Assembly (NCBI GenBank): GCA_014379045.1
Contig: JACMMK010000158.1
Coordinates: 1 to 6,259, forward strand
DNA from: Burkholderiales bacterium
GTDB lineage: Bacteria > Pseudomonadota > Gammaproteobacteria > Burkholderiales > CAIKXV01
Direction: 5' to 3'
Length of the DNA stretch: 6,259 bases
The notes beneath the pieces were generated by a model. The model ran no database searches. It saw only the letters and a list, made by a program, of their open reading frames with translations, and was not told the DNA's origin. Below are positions 1-5,903 of the stretch, in pieces (position 1 is the first letter of the stretch; every line of letters starts with the position of its first letter). Position numbers and translations under genes: made by a program.

Positions 1-112
1 AACCGACGCTGAACGTACGCTGCCGGCAGTGCCGGCATCGCTGGACCATGCCCGAAGCCTGAGGCGCCGCCTCTGGAACCCGCCGCGATGCGCAGGCAGC
101 GCGGCCGCGACC

Positions 113-130
113 GACTCCGACTCCGACTCC
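113..130. repeat. Short tandem repeat (GACTCC)x3
   Basis: Three perfect copies of the hexamer GACTCC stand head to tail, ending four bases before the complement of the malate synthase stop codon. Read on the minus strand, they are the first bases after that gene. The array is short and may have no function. It could vary in copy number by slippage, but it lies outside any gene I can support. Confidence 0.6.
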
Positions 131-134
131 GCGT

Positions 135-1727
135 TCAGTCGATCAGCTCGTACGCCGGCAGCGTGAGAAACTCGTGATAGTCACCGGTACACATCGTCTC
201 GAACATCGTTGCCGCCTGCGGGTATCTGCCGGCGCCGAACGCCGCGTCGCCGAGGTAGGACTTCACCTTGGGCAACTCTTCGGCGATCAGCGTGCGCACC
301 ATCCCGGCCGTGACCTTACGACCGTCGTCGAGCTTGCCCTTCGGTGAGCGGATCCACTGCCAGATCTGCGAACGCGATATCTCGGCCGTTGCCGCATCTT
401 CCATCAGATTGAAGACCGGAACACAGCCGTTGCCGGCGAGCCACGCGCCCAGGTACTGGATGCCGACCGAGATGTTGTTGCGCAGGCCCGCTTCGGTGAT
501 CGGCGCCTCGGGCTGAAAATCGAGCAGGTCGCGCGCGCTGAAATTCACCTCGGGCAACTGTTTCGTGTACTGATTGGGCGTCGGCATGTGCTCGTCGAAC
601 ACCGCCTTCGCGATCGGCACCAGGCCCGGATGAGCGACCCAGGTGCCGTCGCACCCGTCGGTGACTTCACGCAGCTTGTCGAGCCGCACCTTCTCCATCG
701 CCGCGTCGTTGGCGACCGGATCGTTCTTGATCGGAATCTGCGCGGCCATCCCGCCCATCGCAGGTGCGCCGCGCCGGTGACAGGTCTTGACCAGGGTCAG
801 CGCATACGCGCGCATGAACGGCGCGGTCATCGTCACCTGCGAACGGTCGGCGAGACAGAAGTTCTCGTTCAGGCGGAACTTCTTGATACACGAGAAGATG
901 TAGTCCCAGCGCCCGATGTTGAGCCCTGCCGAGTGATCCTTCAGCTCGTGCAGGATCTCATCCATCTCGAACGCCGCCGGAATCGTCTCGATCAGCACGG
1001 TCGCCTTGATCGATCCCTGGGGCACGCCGAGCTCATCCTGCGCGAGCTTGAAGATGTCGTTCCACAGCCGCGCTTCGAGATGCGACTCCATCTTCGGCAG
1101 ATAGAAATACGGGCCCGAACCGCGCGCGAGCAGCTCTTTCGCGTTGTGGAAGAAATACAGCGCGAAGTCGAAGATGCCGCCGGCGACCTGTTGCCCGTCG
1201 ACCCGCATGTGCTTTTCGTTCAGGTGCCAACCGCGCGGCCGCGGCAACAGCACCGCGGTCTTCTCGTTCAACCGGTACTGCCGATCGCCCTGATCGAAGC
1301 TGATCGTCCGCCGCACCGCGTCGCGCAGATTGATCTGGCCTTCGATCATCATGCCCCACTGCGGACAGTTGGCGTCTTCGAAATCGGCCATGAAGGTCGA
1401 CGCGCCGCAGTTCATCGCGTTGATCACCATCTTGCGATCGGTCGGGCCGGTGATCTCGACCCGCCGGTCGCGCAGATCCGCCGGCTGCGGGGCGATCTGC
1501 CAGTCGCGGTCGCGCAACGCTTTGGTTTCAGGCAGGAAGTCGGGCAGCTTGCCGGCATCGAACTCGCGCTGACGCGCCGCGCGCGCCTGCAGCAGCTCCT
1601 GGCGCCGAGTCTCGAAGCGCCGATGCAACTGCGCGACGAACGCGATCGCCTCGGTCGTTAGGATGGATTCGAAACCGGGCAGAAACGCGCCCCGGATCTC
1701 GACGCCGGCAGGTAACGGTGAATTCAT
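135..1727 (-). CDS. aceB: Malate synthase A (glyoxylate shunt)
   Basis: This cytosolic enzyme condenses glyoxylate with acetyl-CoA to give malate and CoA, the second step of the glyoxylate bypass used for growth on acetate or fatty acids. The 530-residue product is the usual length of the A isoform (about 530 residues) and is collinear with the E. coli AceB that I recall. Visible landmarks are RRVEITGP (88-95), FMADFEDA (112-119), PRPRG with the expected catalytic Arg165, IETIP with Mg ligand Glu247, GRWDYIFS with Mg ligand Asp275, AMGGMAA (323-329) and LMEDAATAEISR with the expected catalytic base Asp444. Residue roles are taken from the family. I chose the ATG at 1727 because AGGGG (1733-1737 on the minus strand) sits five bases upstream. 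An in-frame ATG at 1751 would add eight residues but has no clear ribosome site. Isocitrate lyase is not in view, and the upstream neighbour is divergent, so the gene appears to be transcribed alone. Confidence 0.97.
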   Translation of the reverse strand: MNSPLPAGVEIRGAFLPGFESILTTEAIAFVAQLHRRFETRRQELLQARAARQREFDAGKLPDFLPETKALRDRDWQIAPQPADLRDRRVEITGPTDRKMVINAMNCGASTFMADFEDANCPQWGMMIEGQINLRDAVRRTISFDQGDRQYRLNEKTAVLLPRPRGWHLNEKHMRVDGQQVAGGIFDFALYFFHNAKELLARGSGPYFYLPKMESHLEARLWNDIFKLAQDELGVPQGSIKATVLIETIPAAFEMDEILHELKDHSAGLNIGRWDYIFSCIKKFRLNENFCLADRSQVTMTAPFMRAYALTLVKTCHRRGAPAMGGMAAQIPIKNDPVANDAAMEKVRLDKLREVTDGCDGTWVAHPGLVPIAKAVFDEHMPTPNQYTKQLPEVNFSARDLLDFQPEAPITEAGLRNNISVGIQYLGAWLAGNGCVPVFNLMEDAATAEISRSQIWQWIRSPKGKLDDGRKVTAGMVRTLIAEELPKVKSYLGDAAFGAGRYPQAATMFETMCTGDYHEFLTLPAYELID

Positions 1728-1816
1728 CGGAGCCCCTGAAGTCTGGTTCATGGCGGGTGCCGGCGGCAGGACGTGTGGTGGGTTGCCGAACGAGCGAACG
1801 CGGAGACTAGCGGGTA

Positions 1817-1825
1817 GCACAGTGC
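1817..1825. promoter_or_regulatory. Palindrome GCACAGTGC, possible activator site
   Basis: The 9-bp GCAC-A-GTGC is a perfect odd palindrome about 155 bp upstream of the -24 element of the rightward sigma-54 promoter, a distance at which enhancer-binding proteins commonly act. The half-site GCAC/GTGC is the one NtrC uses, but the spacing is too short for a normal NtrC operator (about seven bases between half-sites). It could belong to another regulator, to aceB control, or be chance. Confidence 0.2.
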
Positions 1826-1975
1826 GGCGCAACAAGCCCCGGTCGCATGCGGCGGTCGCGCCGGGCGAGCAGCGCCGCAGCCAGATGACGCACGCGCCGT
1901 AGCGGGCTATTGCTTTTGCACGATCCCGCGGCGTAATCTTTCCGGGTCGCGCCGAACGCGCCCAGGAACATCTGT

Positions 1976-1991
1976 CGGCACGACGGTTGCA
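1976..1991 (+). promoter_or_regulatory. Sigma-54 (RpoN) promoter of the VPLPA-CTERM gene
   Basis: The sequence CGGCACG-ACGG-TTGCA matches the sigma-54 consensus TGGCACG-N4-TTGCA/T at every fixed position except the first. The invariant GG (1977-1978) and GC (1989-1990) are separated by exactly ten bases. Transcription would start near 2002, giving a leader of about 110 bases before the ATG at 2112. This promoter class needs an ATP-driven enhancer-binding activator, so the downstream gene is predicted to be switched on by a dedicated signal. The call is from sequence match alone; no transcript data are available. Confidence 0.7.
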
Positions 1992-2099
1992 CCCCACTCG
2001 CACCAGGTCCGACGGGGGTCCGAGACTCAATAAAAGACAAGACGAGCCTGCGCGTTCAGAACGCCCGAGGCGCTTCTCGCGTACGCGTCGTCGCTCATG

Positions 2100-2105
2100 A
2101 GGGAG
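2100..2105 (+). promoter_or_regulatory. Ribosome binding site AGGGAG
   Basis: AGGGAG lies six bases before the ATG at 2112 and decides the start of the secreted protein. An ATG at 2097 is in the same frame, but the ribosome site overlaps its second and third codons and would serve the downstream ATG instead. A third ATG follows at once at 2115. Confidence 0.7.
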
Positions 2106-2111
2106 CACGCC

Positions 2112-3029
2112 ATGATGCCAACGTCATCGTCTGCCCGAGCCAAGGGCAATGCAGTACGCCGCACACTCGCTATCGCCACCCTGTTCGCCGCGCAAGCGCT
2201 AGCCAGCGCCCCGGCGTTTGCCGATCTACTCACCTATCTGCTGCCGTTCGCCAAGTTCGGCACGGTCGAGAACACCGACTGCGGCGCGCAGAAGGGCATC
2301 TGCGGTGCAGTGGCTTCGATGAACTCGTACACCTATCTGCTCACCCAGTATCCGCAGTTCTACGGCAATACGATCAAGCCGATCGACAAGGGGAGTTTCG
2401 CCAATCAGACCGATGCCGCCAAAGCATGGGCGGTGAACGGGTGGACCGCGCCCAACGGCACGGCTCGGATGGGATTCTATCCGCGCCCGGGAACCGCAGG
2501 CTTCGACTTCTGGCACACCAAGATCGACTGGCTCGAAGACTGGGCACCCGGCCGCACCGTTTACGAGGCATTTGTGTTCACGACGCAGGATGTGACCACG
2601 TGGGCGCGCCCCGGCGGGCTGACGGCGGGCTATCCGACCTGGGACTTCCTGCTGCGGGAGGTAAGGGACGGCGAGGATATCGAGTTGTTCCTGAAGCAGG
2701 TGAACGGCGCGCCGTACCACGTCGTGACCCTCACCGGACTCGAGATCGATGACCGCGACCCGACGATCCGATTCATCCGCTACCAGGATCCCAACGATCC
2801 GACGCGGGAGAAACGCGAACGGCTCACCTTCAATGCGACCGCCGTACGCTGGGAGTTCGCCGATCAGTTGACCTTCGGCGGCAACCGGGTGTTCATCGAA
2901 GCGGCGTTCTCGGAATCCCCGGTCGTGCCGTTGCCCGCGGCCGCGTGGCTGATGTTGTCCGGGTTCGCGCTGCTCTGGAGTTTCCAGCGCGGTAGCGAGG
3001 CACGACGCGGGGTCGTTCGTTTCGCCTGA
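2112..3029 (+). CDS. Secreted VPLPA-CTERM protein, possible C39/papain-like cysteine peptidase
   Basis: This 305-residue protein is built for export. An Arg-Arg n-region (16-17) and a hydrophobic stretch end at ASAPAFA, with likely signal-peptide cleavage after Ala37. The C-terminus has VPLPA (272-276), a hydrophobic helix (about 277-290) and an Arg-rich tail, the tripartite VPLPA-CTERM signal. This is a PEP-CTERM variant that exosortases are thought to recognise and process at the inner membrane. The middle shows spacing typical of papain-fold C39-like peptidases: Gln60, Cys64 in GICGAVAS at a helix start, His203 in PYHVVTLTG and Asp226 in RYQDPND. These would be the oxyanion Gln and the Cys/His/Asp triad; this is my inference from motifs. 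Cys57 is a second cysteine near the site. It could instead be an inactive structural member of the fold. The gene stands alone, behind a sigma-54 promoter. No exosortase is in the window. Confidence 0.85.
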   Translation: MMPTSSSARAKGNAVRRTLAIATLFAAQALASAPAFADLLTYLLPFAKFGTVENTDCGAQKGICGAVASMNSYTYLLTQYPQFYGNTIKPIDKGSFANQTDAAKAWAVNGWTAPNGTARMGFYPRPGTAGFDFWHTKIDWLEDWAPGRTVYEAFVFTTQDVTTWARPGGLTAGYPTWDFLLREVRDGEDIELFLKQVNGAPYHVVTLTGLEIDDRDPTIRFIRYQDPNDPTREKRERLTFNATAVRWEFADQLTFGGNRVFIEAAFSESPVVPLPAAAWLMLSGFALLWSFQRGSEARRGVVRFA

Positions 3030-3040
3030 TCCGCATCGAA

Positions 3041-3067
3041 CACGCCCCGGCTGAACGCCGGGGCGTG
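3041..3067. terminator. Perfect 11-bp inverted repeat between convergent genes
   Basis: CACGCCCCGGC and GCCGGGGCGTG form a perfect GC-rich 11-bp stem around the 5-base loop TGAAC. The hairpin begins 12 bases after the stop of the VPLPA-CTERM gene and lies 69 bases beyond the ntrC stop on the other strand, so it is well placed to end transcription from both sides. No T-run follows on either strand. It is therefore not a textbook intrinsic terminator and may act as a pause or RNA-stabilising stem, or work with Rho. Confidence 0.6.
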
Positions 3068-3135
3068 GTGCTCGAACGGGTCTGAGGCCAGGCGATCCCG
3101 CGCTCGGTTCCGCTCGCCGAGGCCGGGCTGAGAGG

Positions 3136-4542
3136 TTAACTGGTCGTCGTCGTCGATTTTTCTTCCAGGCCCAGTTCCTGGATCTTGCGTGTGAGTGTAT
3201 TGCGCCCCAGGCCCAGCAACGTGGCGGCTTCGATGCGCCGCCCGCCGGTATGCTGAAGTGCTTTTGCGATCAGCGTGCGTTCGAAGTCGCGCGACAGCTG
3301 ATCGATGATGCCGTGTTCGCCACGACCGAACGACAGATCGACTTCGCGCTCGAGCGCCAGCAGCCAGTTGAGCTCGCTGCTCGCCGCCGTCTCGCCGCGC
3401 AGCTCGGGCGGCAGATCGGTCACGTCGACGTTCATGCCTGGCGCCATTACCGTCAGCCAGTGACAAAGGTTCTCGAGCTGACGGACGTTGCCGGGGAGAT
3501 CCTGCGCCGACAGATGCCGCAGCGCCGCCTCGGACAGGCGTTTGGGTTCGACGCCGAGATCACGCGCGCTCTTCAACAGGAAGAACTTCGCCAGCAGCGC
3601 GATGTCTTCGCGCCGCTCGCGCATCGGCGGCAAACGCAGACGGATCACGTTCAACCGGTGATAGAGATCCTCACGGAACAAACCCTGCTTGACCCGCAGG
3701 TCCAGGTCCTGATGGGTCGCCGCGATCACGCGCACGTTGGCCTTGATCGGCTGGTGGCCGCCGACACGATAGAACTGCCCGTCGGAGAGTACGCGTAGCA
3801 GCCGTGTCTGCAGCTCGGCCGGCATGTCGCCGATCTCGTCCAGGAACAGGGTGCCGGCATCGGCCTGCTCGAAGCGCCCGCGGCGCATCGCCTGCGCACC
3901 GGTGAACGCGCCGCGCTCGTGCCCGAACAGCTCGGATTCGAGCAGGTCTTTCGGAATCGCTGCCGTGTTGATCGCGATGAACGGTTTGGTCGAGCGCGGG
4001 CTGTGGCGATGCAACGCCCGCGCGACCAGTTCCTTGCCGGTGCCCGACTCGCCGGTGATCAGCACGGTGGCGTGCGAATGCGCGAGCCGACCGATCGCAC
4101 GGAACACTTCCTGCATCGACGGCGCCTGCCCGAGAATCTCCGGGGCAGGCGTCGAATCTTCCGCGCTTTCGGTCTGGCGCATGCTCTCGTCGAGCGCGCG
4201 GCGAATAAGCTCGACCGCGTGATTGACGTCGAACGGCTTGGGCAGATACTCGAACGCACCGCCCTGGAATGCGGCGACCGCGCTTTCGAGGTCCGAGTAC
4301 GCCGTCATCACGATCACCGGTACTTCCGGATGGTCGGCCTTCAGTCGCTGCAGCAGGTCCAGCCCGGACGCGCCGGGCATCCGGATGTCGCTGACCACCA
4401 CCTGCGGCACGGAACTGTTCAGCGCGGTCAGCGCGTCCTGCGCCGACACGAAGCTCTTGAACTCGATGTTCTCGCGCGTCAGCGCTTTCTCGAACACCCA
4501 GCGAATCGACTTGTCGTCGTCGATGACCCAGACTGGTTTCAT
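3136..4542 (-). CDS. ntrC: Nitrogen regulation response regulator NtrC (sigma-54 activator)
   Basis: NtrC is the DNA-binding partner of NtrB. When phosphorylated under nitrogen limitation it oligomerises and uses ATP to open sigma-54 promoters such as that of glnA. The 468 residues match the family length (E. coli 469). Domains in order: receiver (1-120) with acidic pocket Asp8-Asp10, phosphoacceptor Asp52 (VVSDIRMPG) and Lys102; AAA+ domain (about 138-380) with Walker A GESGTGKE (164-171), the sigma-54-contacting GAFTGA (211-216), Walker B TLFLDEIGD (231-239), FREDLYHRL (289-297) with candidate Arg fingers, and GNVRQLEN (351-358); Fis-type helix-turn-helix (about 433-460). All activity motifs are intact. 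The usual Trp of the WPGN motif is Leu349 here. The ATG at 4542 gives the canonical MKPVWVIDDD start, seven bases after the ntrB stop. No strong ribosome site is visible, so translational coupling is likely. Confidence 0.97.
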   Translation of the reverse strand: MKPVWVIDDDKSIRWVFEKALTRENIEFKSFVSAQDALTALNSSVPQVVVSDIRMPGASGLDLLQRLKADHPEVPVIVMTAYSDLESAVAAFQGGAFEYLPKPFDVNHAVELIRRALDESMRQTESAEDSTPAPEILGQAPSMQEVFRAIGRLAHSHATVLITGESGTGKELVARALHRHSPRSTKPFIAINTAAIPKDLLESELFGHERGAFTGAQAMRRGRFEQADAGTLFLDEIGDMPAELQTRLLRVLSDGQFYRVGGHQPIKANVRVIAATHQDLDLRVKQGLFREDLYHRLNVIRLRLPPMRERREDIALLAKFFLLKSARDLGVEPKRLSEAALRHLSAQDLPGNVRQLENLCHWLTVMAPGMNVDVTDLPPELRGETAASSELNWLLALEREVDLSFGRGEHGIIDQLSRDFERTLIAKALQHTGGRRIEAATLLGLGRNTLTRKIQELGLEEKSTTTTS

Positions 4543-4549
4543 TGTGGTT

Positions 4550-5716
4550 TCAATTCGCGGCGAAGGAAGGGGTCGATGTCGTGGCGTCGTTGCGCGCGTG
4601 TCCCGAAGGCGCGCCGGGCGCACCCGCGGCAGTCTCTTCGGGCAGCGGCACGATCACGGTGAAGCAGGTACGCCCCGGCACGCTGTCGAATTCGATCGTG
4701 CCGTGATGCTGGTTGATGAAGGTCTGCGCGAGGGTAAGACCGAGCCCGCTGCCGCCTTCGCGACCGGATACGAGCGGATAGAACACGCGCTCGCGTACCG
4801 AATCGGAAATGCCCGGACCGTTGTCGATCACCTGCAGCGTGATCGCGTGCCGATAGCGACGGCGCGCGAGCGTGATCGAACGGGCGATGCGAGTGCGCAG
4901 CTCGATTTCGCCATGACCGTCCATCGCCTGCGCGGCGTTTCGCACGATGTTCAACACCGCCTGGATCAGCTGTTCGCGATCGCCCGAGAGCATCGGCAGG
5001 CTGGTGTCGTAATCGCGCCGGATGCGAATCCCGTCGGGAAACTCGGCGACGATCACGCTGCGAACGCGCTCGACCACCTCGTGGATGTTGAGCGCCCCGA
5101 GTTGCGGCAGCCGATGCGGGGTCAGCATGCGGTCCATCAGCGATTGCAGCCGATCGGCTTCCTGCATGACGACGCGGGTGTACTCGCGCAGGTCGGCACG
5201 ATCGAGTTCGGCATCGAGCAACTGCGCGGCACCGCGGATGCCGCCCAACGGGTTACGGATCTCGTGCGCGAGATTGCGAACGAGTTCGCGATTCGCCTGG
5301 GTCTGATCGAGAATTCGCTCTTCCCGCGCGGCCTTGATCTGCTGCGTGATCGGGCGCATCTCGAGCAGATAACGGAACTCCCCCGGCAGGTCGATCGGGG
5401 TCACCGAGCAGATCAGGTGATGGACTTCGGCGCGCCCGAGCGCGTTGAGCTTGACGTCGTAATCGGAATAGCCTGCGTGGTTGGTACGCGCGGCAGTGAG
5501 CGCCGTCGACAAGGCCTCGTCGTGGCTGAACACTTCGTCGAGCGTATGGTGCAGCATCAGGTTGCGGGAGAGCGCGAACAGATTTTCTGCCGCCGGATTC
5601 GCATACCGGACGGTGAAGCGATCGTCGAGCATCAGCACGGCGGTCACCAGGACATCCAGGCCGGCAAACGCGCTTCCAGCAGACAGCGCAGACACCGGGG
5701 CGGGTGGCACAGTCAT
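4550..5716 (-). CDS. ntrB: Nitrogen regulation sensor histidine kinase NtrB
   Basis: NtrB is a cytoplasmic kinase/phosphatase that, under control of PII protein, phosphorylates NtrC when nitrogen is scarce. The 388-residue product has no membrane segment. An N-terminal PAS domain (about 15-125, with DDRFTVRYANPAAENLF) is followed by the HisKA dimerisation helix with phosphoacceptor His151 in LAHEIRNPLGG. The ATPase domain carries the N-box NIVRNAAQA (Asn260), DNGPG (298-302), and the NtrB-type FYPLVSGREGGSGLGL segment (312-327). A 28-residue Ala/Gly/Ser/Thr-rich tail follows the core and explains why the protein is longer than E. coli NtrB (349). The ATG at 5716 is preferred over an in-frame GTG at 5755, because the predicted sigma-54 start site falls at about 5754 and would leave the GTG without a leader. 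The gene heads a tight ntrB-ntrC unit. Confidence 0.96.
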   Translation of the reverse strand: MTVPPAPVSALSAGSAFAGLDVLVTAVLMLDDRFTVRYANPAAENLFALSRNLMLHHTLDEVFSHDEALSTALTAARTNHAGYSDYDVKLNALGRAEVHHLICSVTPIDLPGEFRYLLEMRPITQQIKAAREERILDQTQANRELVRNLAHEIRNPLGGIRGAAQLLDAELDRADLREYTRVVMQEADRLQSLMDRMLTPHRLPQLGALNIHEVVERVRSVIVAEFPDGIRIRRDYDTSLPMLSGDREQLIQAVLNIVRNAAQAMDGHGEIELRTRIARSITLARRRYRHAITLQVIDNGPGISDSVRERVFYPLVSGREGGSGLGLTLAQTFINQHHGTIEFDSVPGRTCFTVIVPLPEETAAGAPGAPSGHARNDATTSTPSFAAN

Positions 5717-5764
5717 CGAATCAACGCCGGCATCGGCGCAGGCCGACCGACGCACCCGGGATTC

Positions 5765-5780
5765 AGCAAAAACCGAGCCA
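5765..5780 (-). promoter_or_regulatory. Sigma-54 (RpoN) promoter upstream of ntrB
   Basis: Read on the minus strand, TGGCTCG-GTTT-TTGCT matches the consensus TGGCACG-N4-TTGCA/T with a single change (A to T). The invariant GG and GC are exactly ten bases apart. The T-run before the -12 element is a feature of strong RpoN binding. The start would be near 5754, giving a leader of about 38 bases before the ntrB ATG. This predicts that ntrBC is transcribed on its own under an enhancer-binding activator, most simply NtrC itself, besides any read-through from upstream. Confidence 0.72.
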
Positions 5781-5836
5781 CTGAGCGGTGGGGGGCTGAC
5801 AGGAAGCCCGTGGACAGGGTCAGCTTCGGGCGCGGA

Positions 5837-5868
5837 TGCGCGTCCCGTGCGCGTCCAGCGTGCGTACC
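5837..5868. repeat. Helically phased short direct repeats upstream of the ntrB promoter
   Basis: TGCGCGTCC occurs at 5837-5845 and again at 5848-5856, an 11-bp period close to one helical turn, with a degenerate third copy TGCGTACC at 5861-5868. The cluster lies about 57-88 bp upstream of the ntrB -24 element, in the zone where enhancer sites sit. The NtrC half-site GTGC occurs at 5847-5850, 5860-5863 and 5879-5882, but no correctly spaced full NtrC dyad is visible. It may be an activator site or chance in GC-rich DNA. Confidence 0.35.
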
Positions 5869-5881
5869 CAGAACGCCCGTG

Positions 5882-5899
5882 CCCGCGGCGACCCGCGGG
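5882..5899 (-). terminator. GC-rich hairpin just after the coiled-coil gene
   Basis: CCCGCGG (5882-5888) pairs perfectly with CCGCGGG (5893-5899) around a 4-base loop. On the minus strand it starts five bases after the stop codon of the upstream gene. No T-run follows, so it is at best a weak or partial terminator. It could reduce read-through into ntrB, which would fit the separate ntrB promoter. Confidence 0.35.
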
Positions 5900-5903
5900 T
5901 CCG

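Larger units (their letters stand above)
1728..2111. other. Divergent intergenic region, aceB / VPLPA-CTERM gene
   Basis: This 384-bp stretch separates two divergent genes and holds no convincing gene of its own. The minus frame of aceB stays open through much of it, but that reading is Arg/Pro-rich low-complexity sequence with no family resemblance, and the malate synthase fold starts near 1727. What I can support is the sigma-54 promoter at 1976-1991 pointing right, the ribosome site at 2100-2105, and a 9-bp palindrome GCACAGTGC at 1817-1825 that could be an activator site. AT-richer patches lie at about 1908-1940 and 2028-2040. I see no convincing sigma-70 promoter for aceB. Confidence 0.7.

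Noticed and set aside
2..166. Plus-strand open frame from the left edge to a TGA at 164-166
   Set aside because: It contains the (GACTCC)3 repeat as an Asp-Ser run, overlaps the conserved 3' end of aceB on the other strand, and has low-complexity composition with no recognisable motif.
588..1661. Long open frame on the plus strand opposite malate synthase (357 codons)
   Set aside because: It is an antisense shadow produced by GC-rich codon use in aceB. The product is rich in Arg, His, Leu and Gln without any recognisable domain, whereas the minus strand encodes a complete, conserved enzyme.
1910..1939. Possible rightward sigma-70 promoter TTGCTT-N18-TAATCT
   Set aside because: Only three of six bases match at each element. 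The sigma-54 promoter downstream is a much better match for the same gene.
1752..2108. N-terminal extension of the malate synthase frame to 2108
   Set aside because: The extra reading is Arg/Cys/Pro-rich, unlike any malate synthase N-terminus. It crosses the sigma-54 promoter region, and the well-placed ribosome site is at 1733-1737.
2226..2720. Minus-strand open frame opposite the VPLPA-CTERM gene (164 codons)
   Set aside because: The plus frame has a signal peptide, a sorting signal, a ribosome site and a promoter. The antisense reading has none of these and resembles no family.
3250..4662. Plus-strand open frames opposite ntrC and the end of ntrB
   Set aside because: They mirror the GC-rich third positions of two unmistakable regulatory genes and show no domain of their own.
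5717..5755. Alternative GTG start for ntrB at 5755
   Set aside because: The extra residues are not PAS-like, no ribosome site precedes it, and the predicted transcription start falls at about the same base.
5795..5824. Inverted repeat GCTGAC / GTCAGC with an 18-base spacer upstream of the ntrB promoter
   Set aside because: Six-base arms this far apart are expected by chance, and neither arm extends or matches a known operator.
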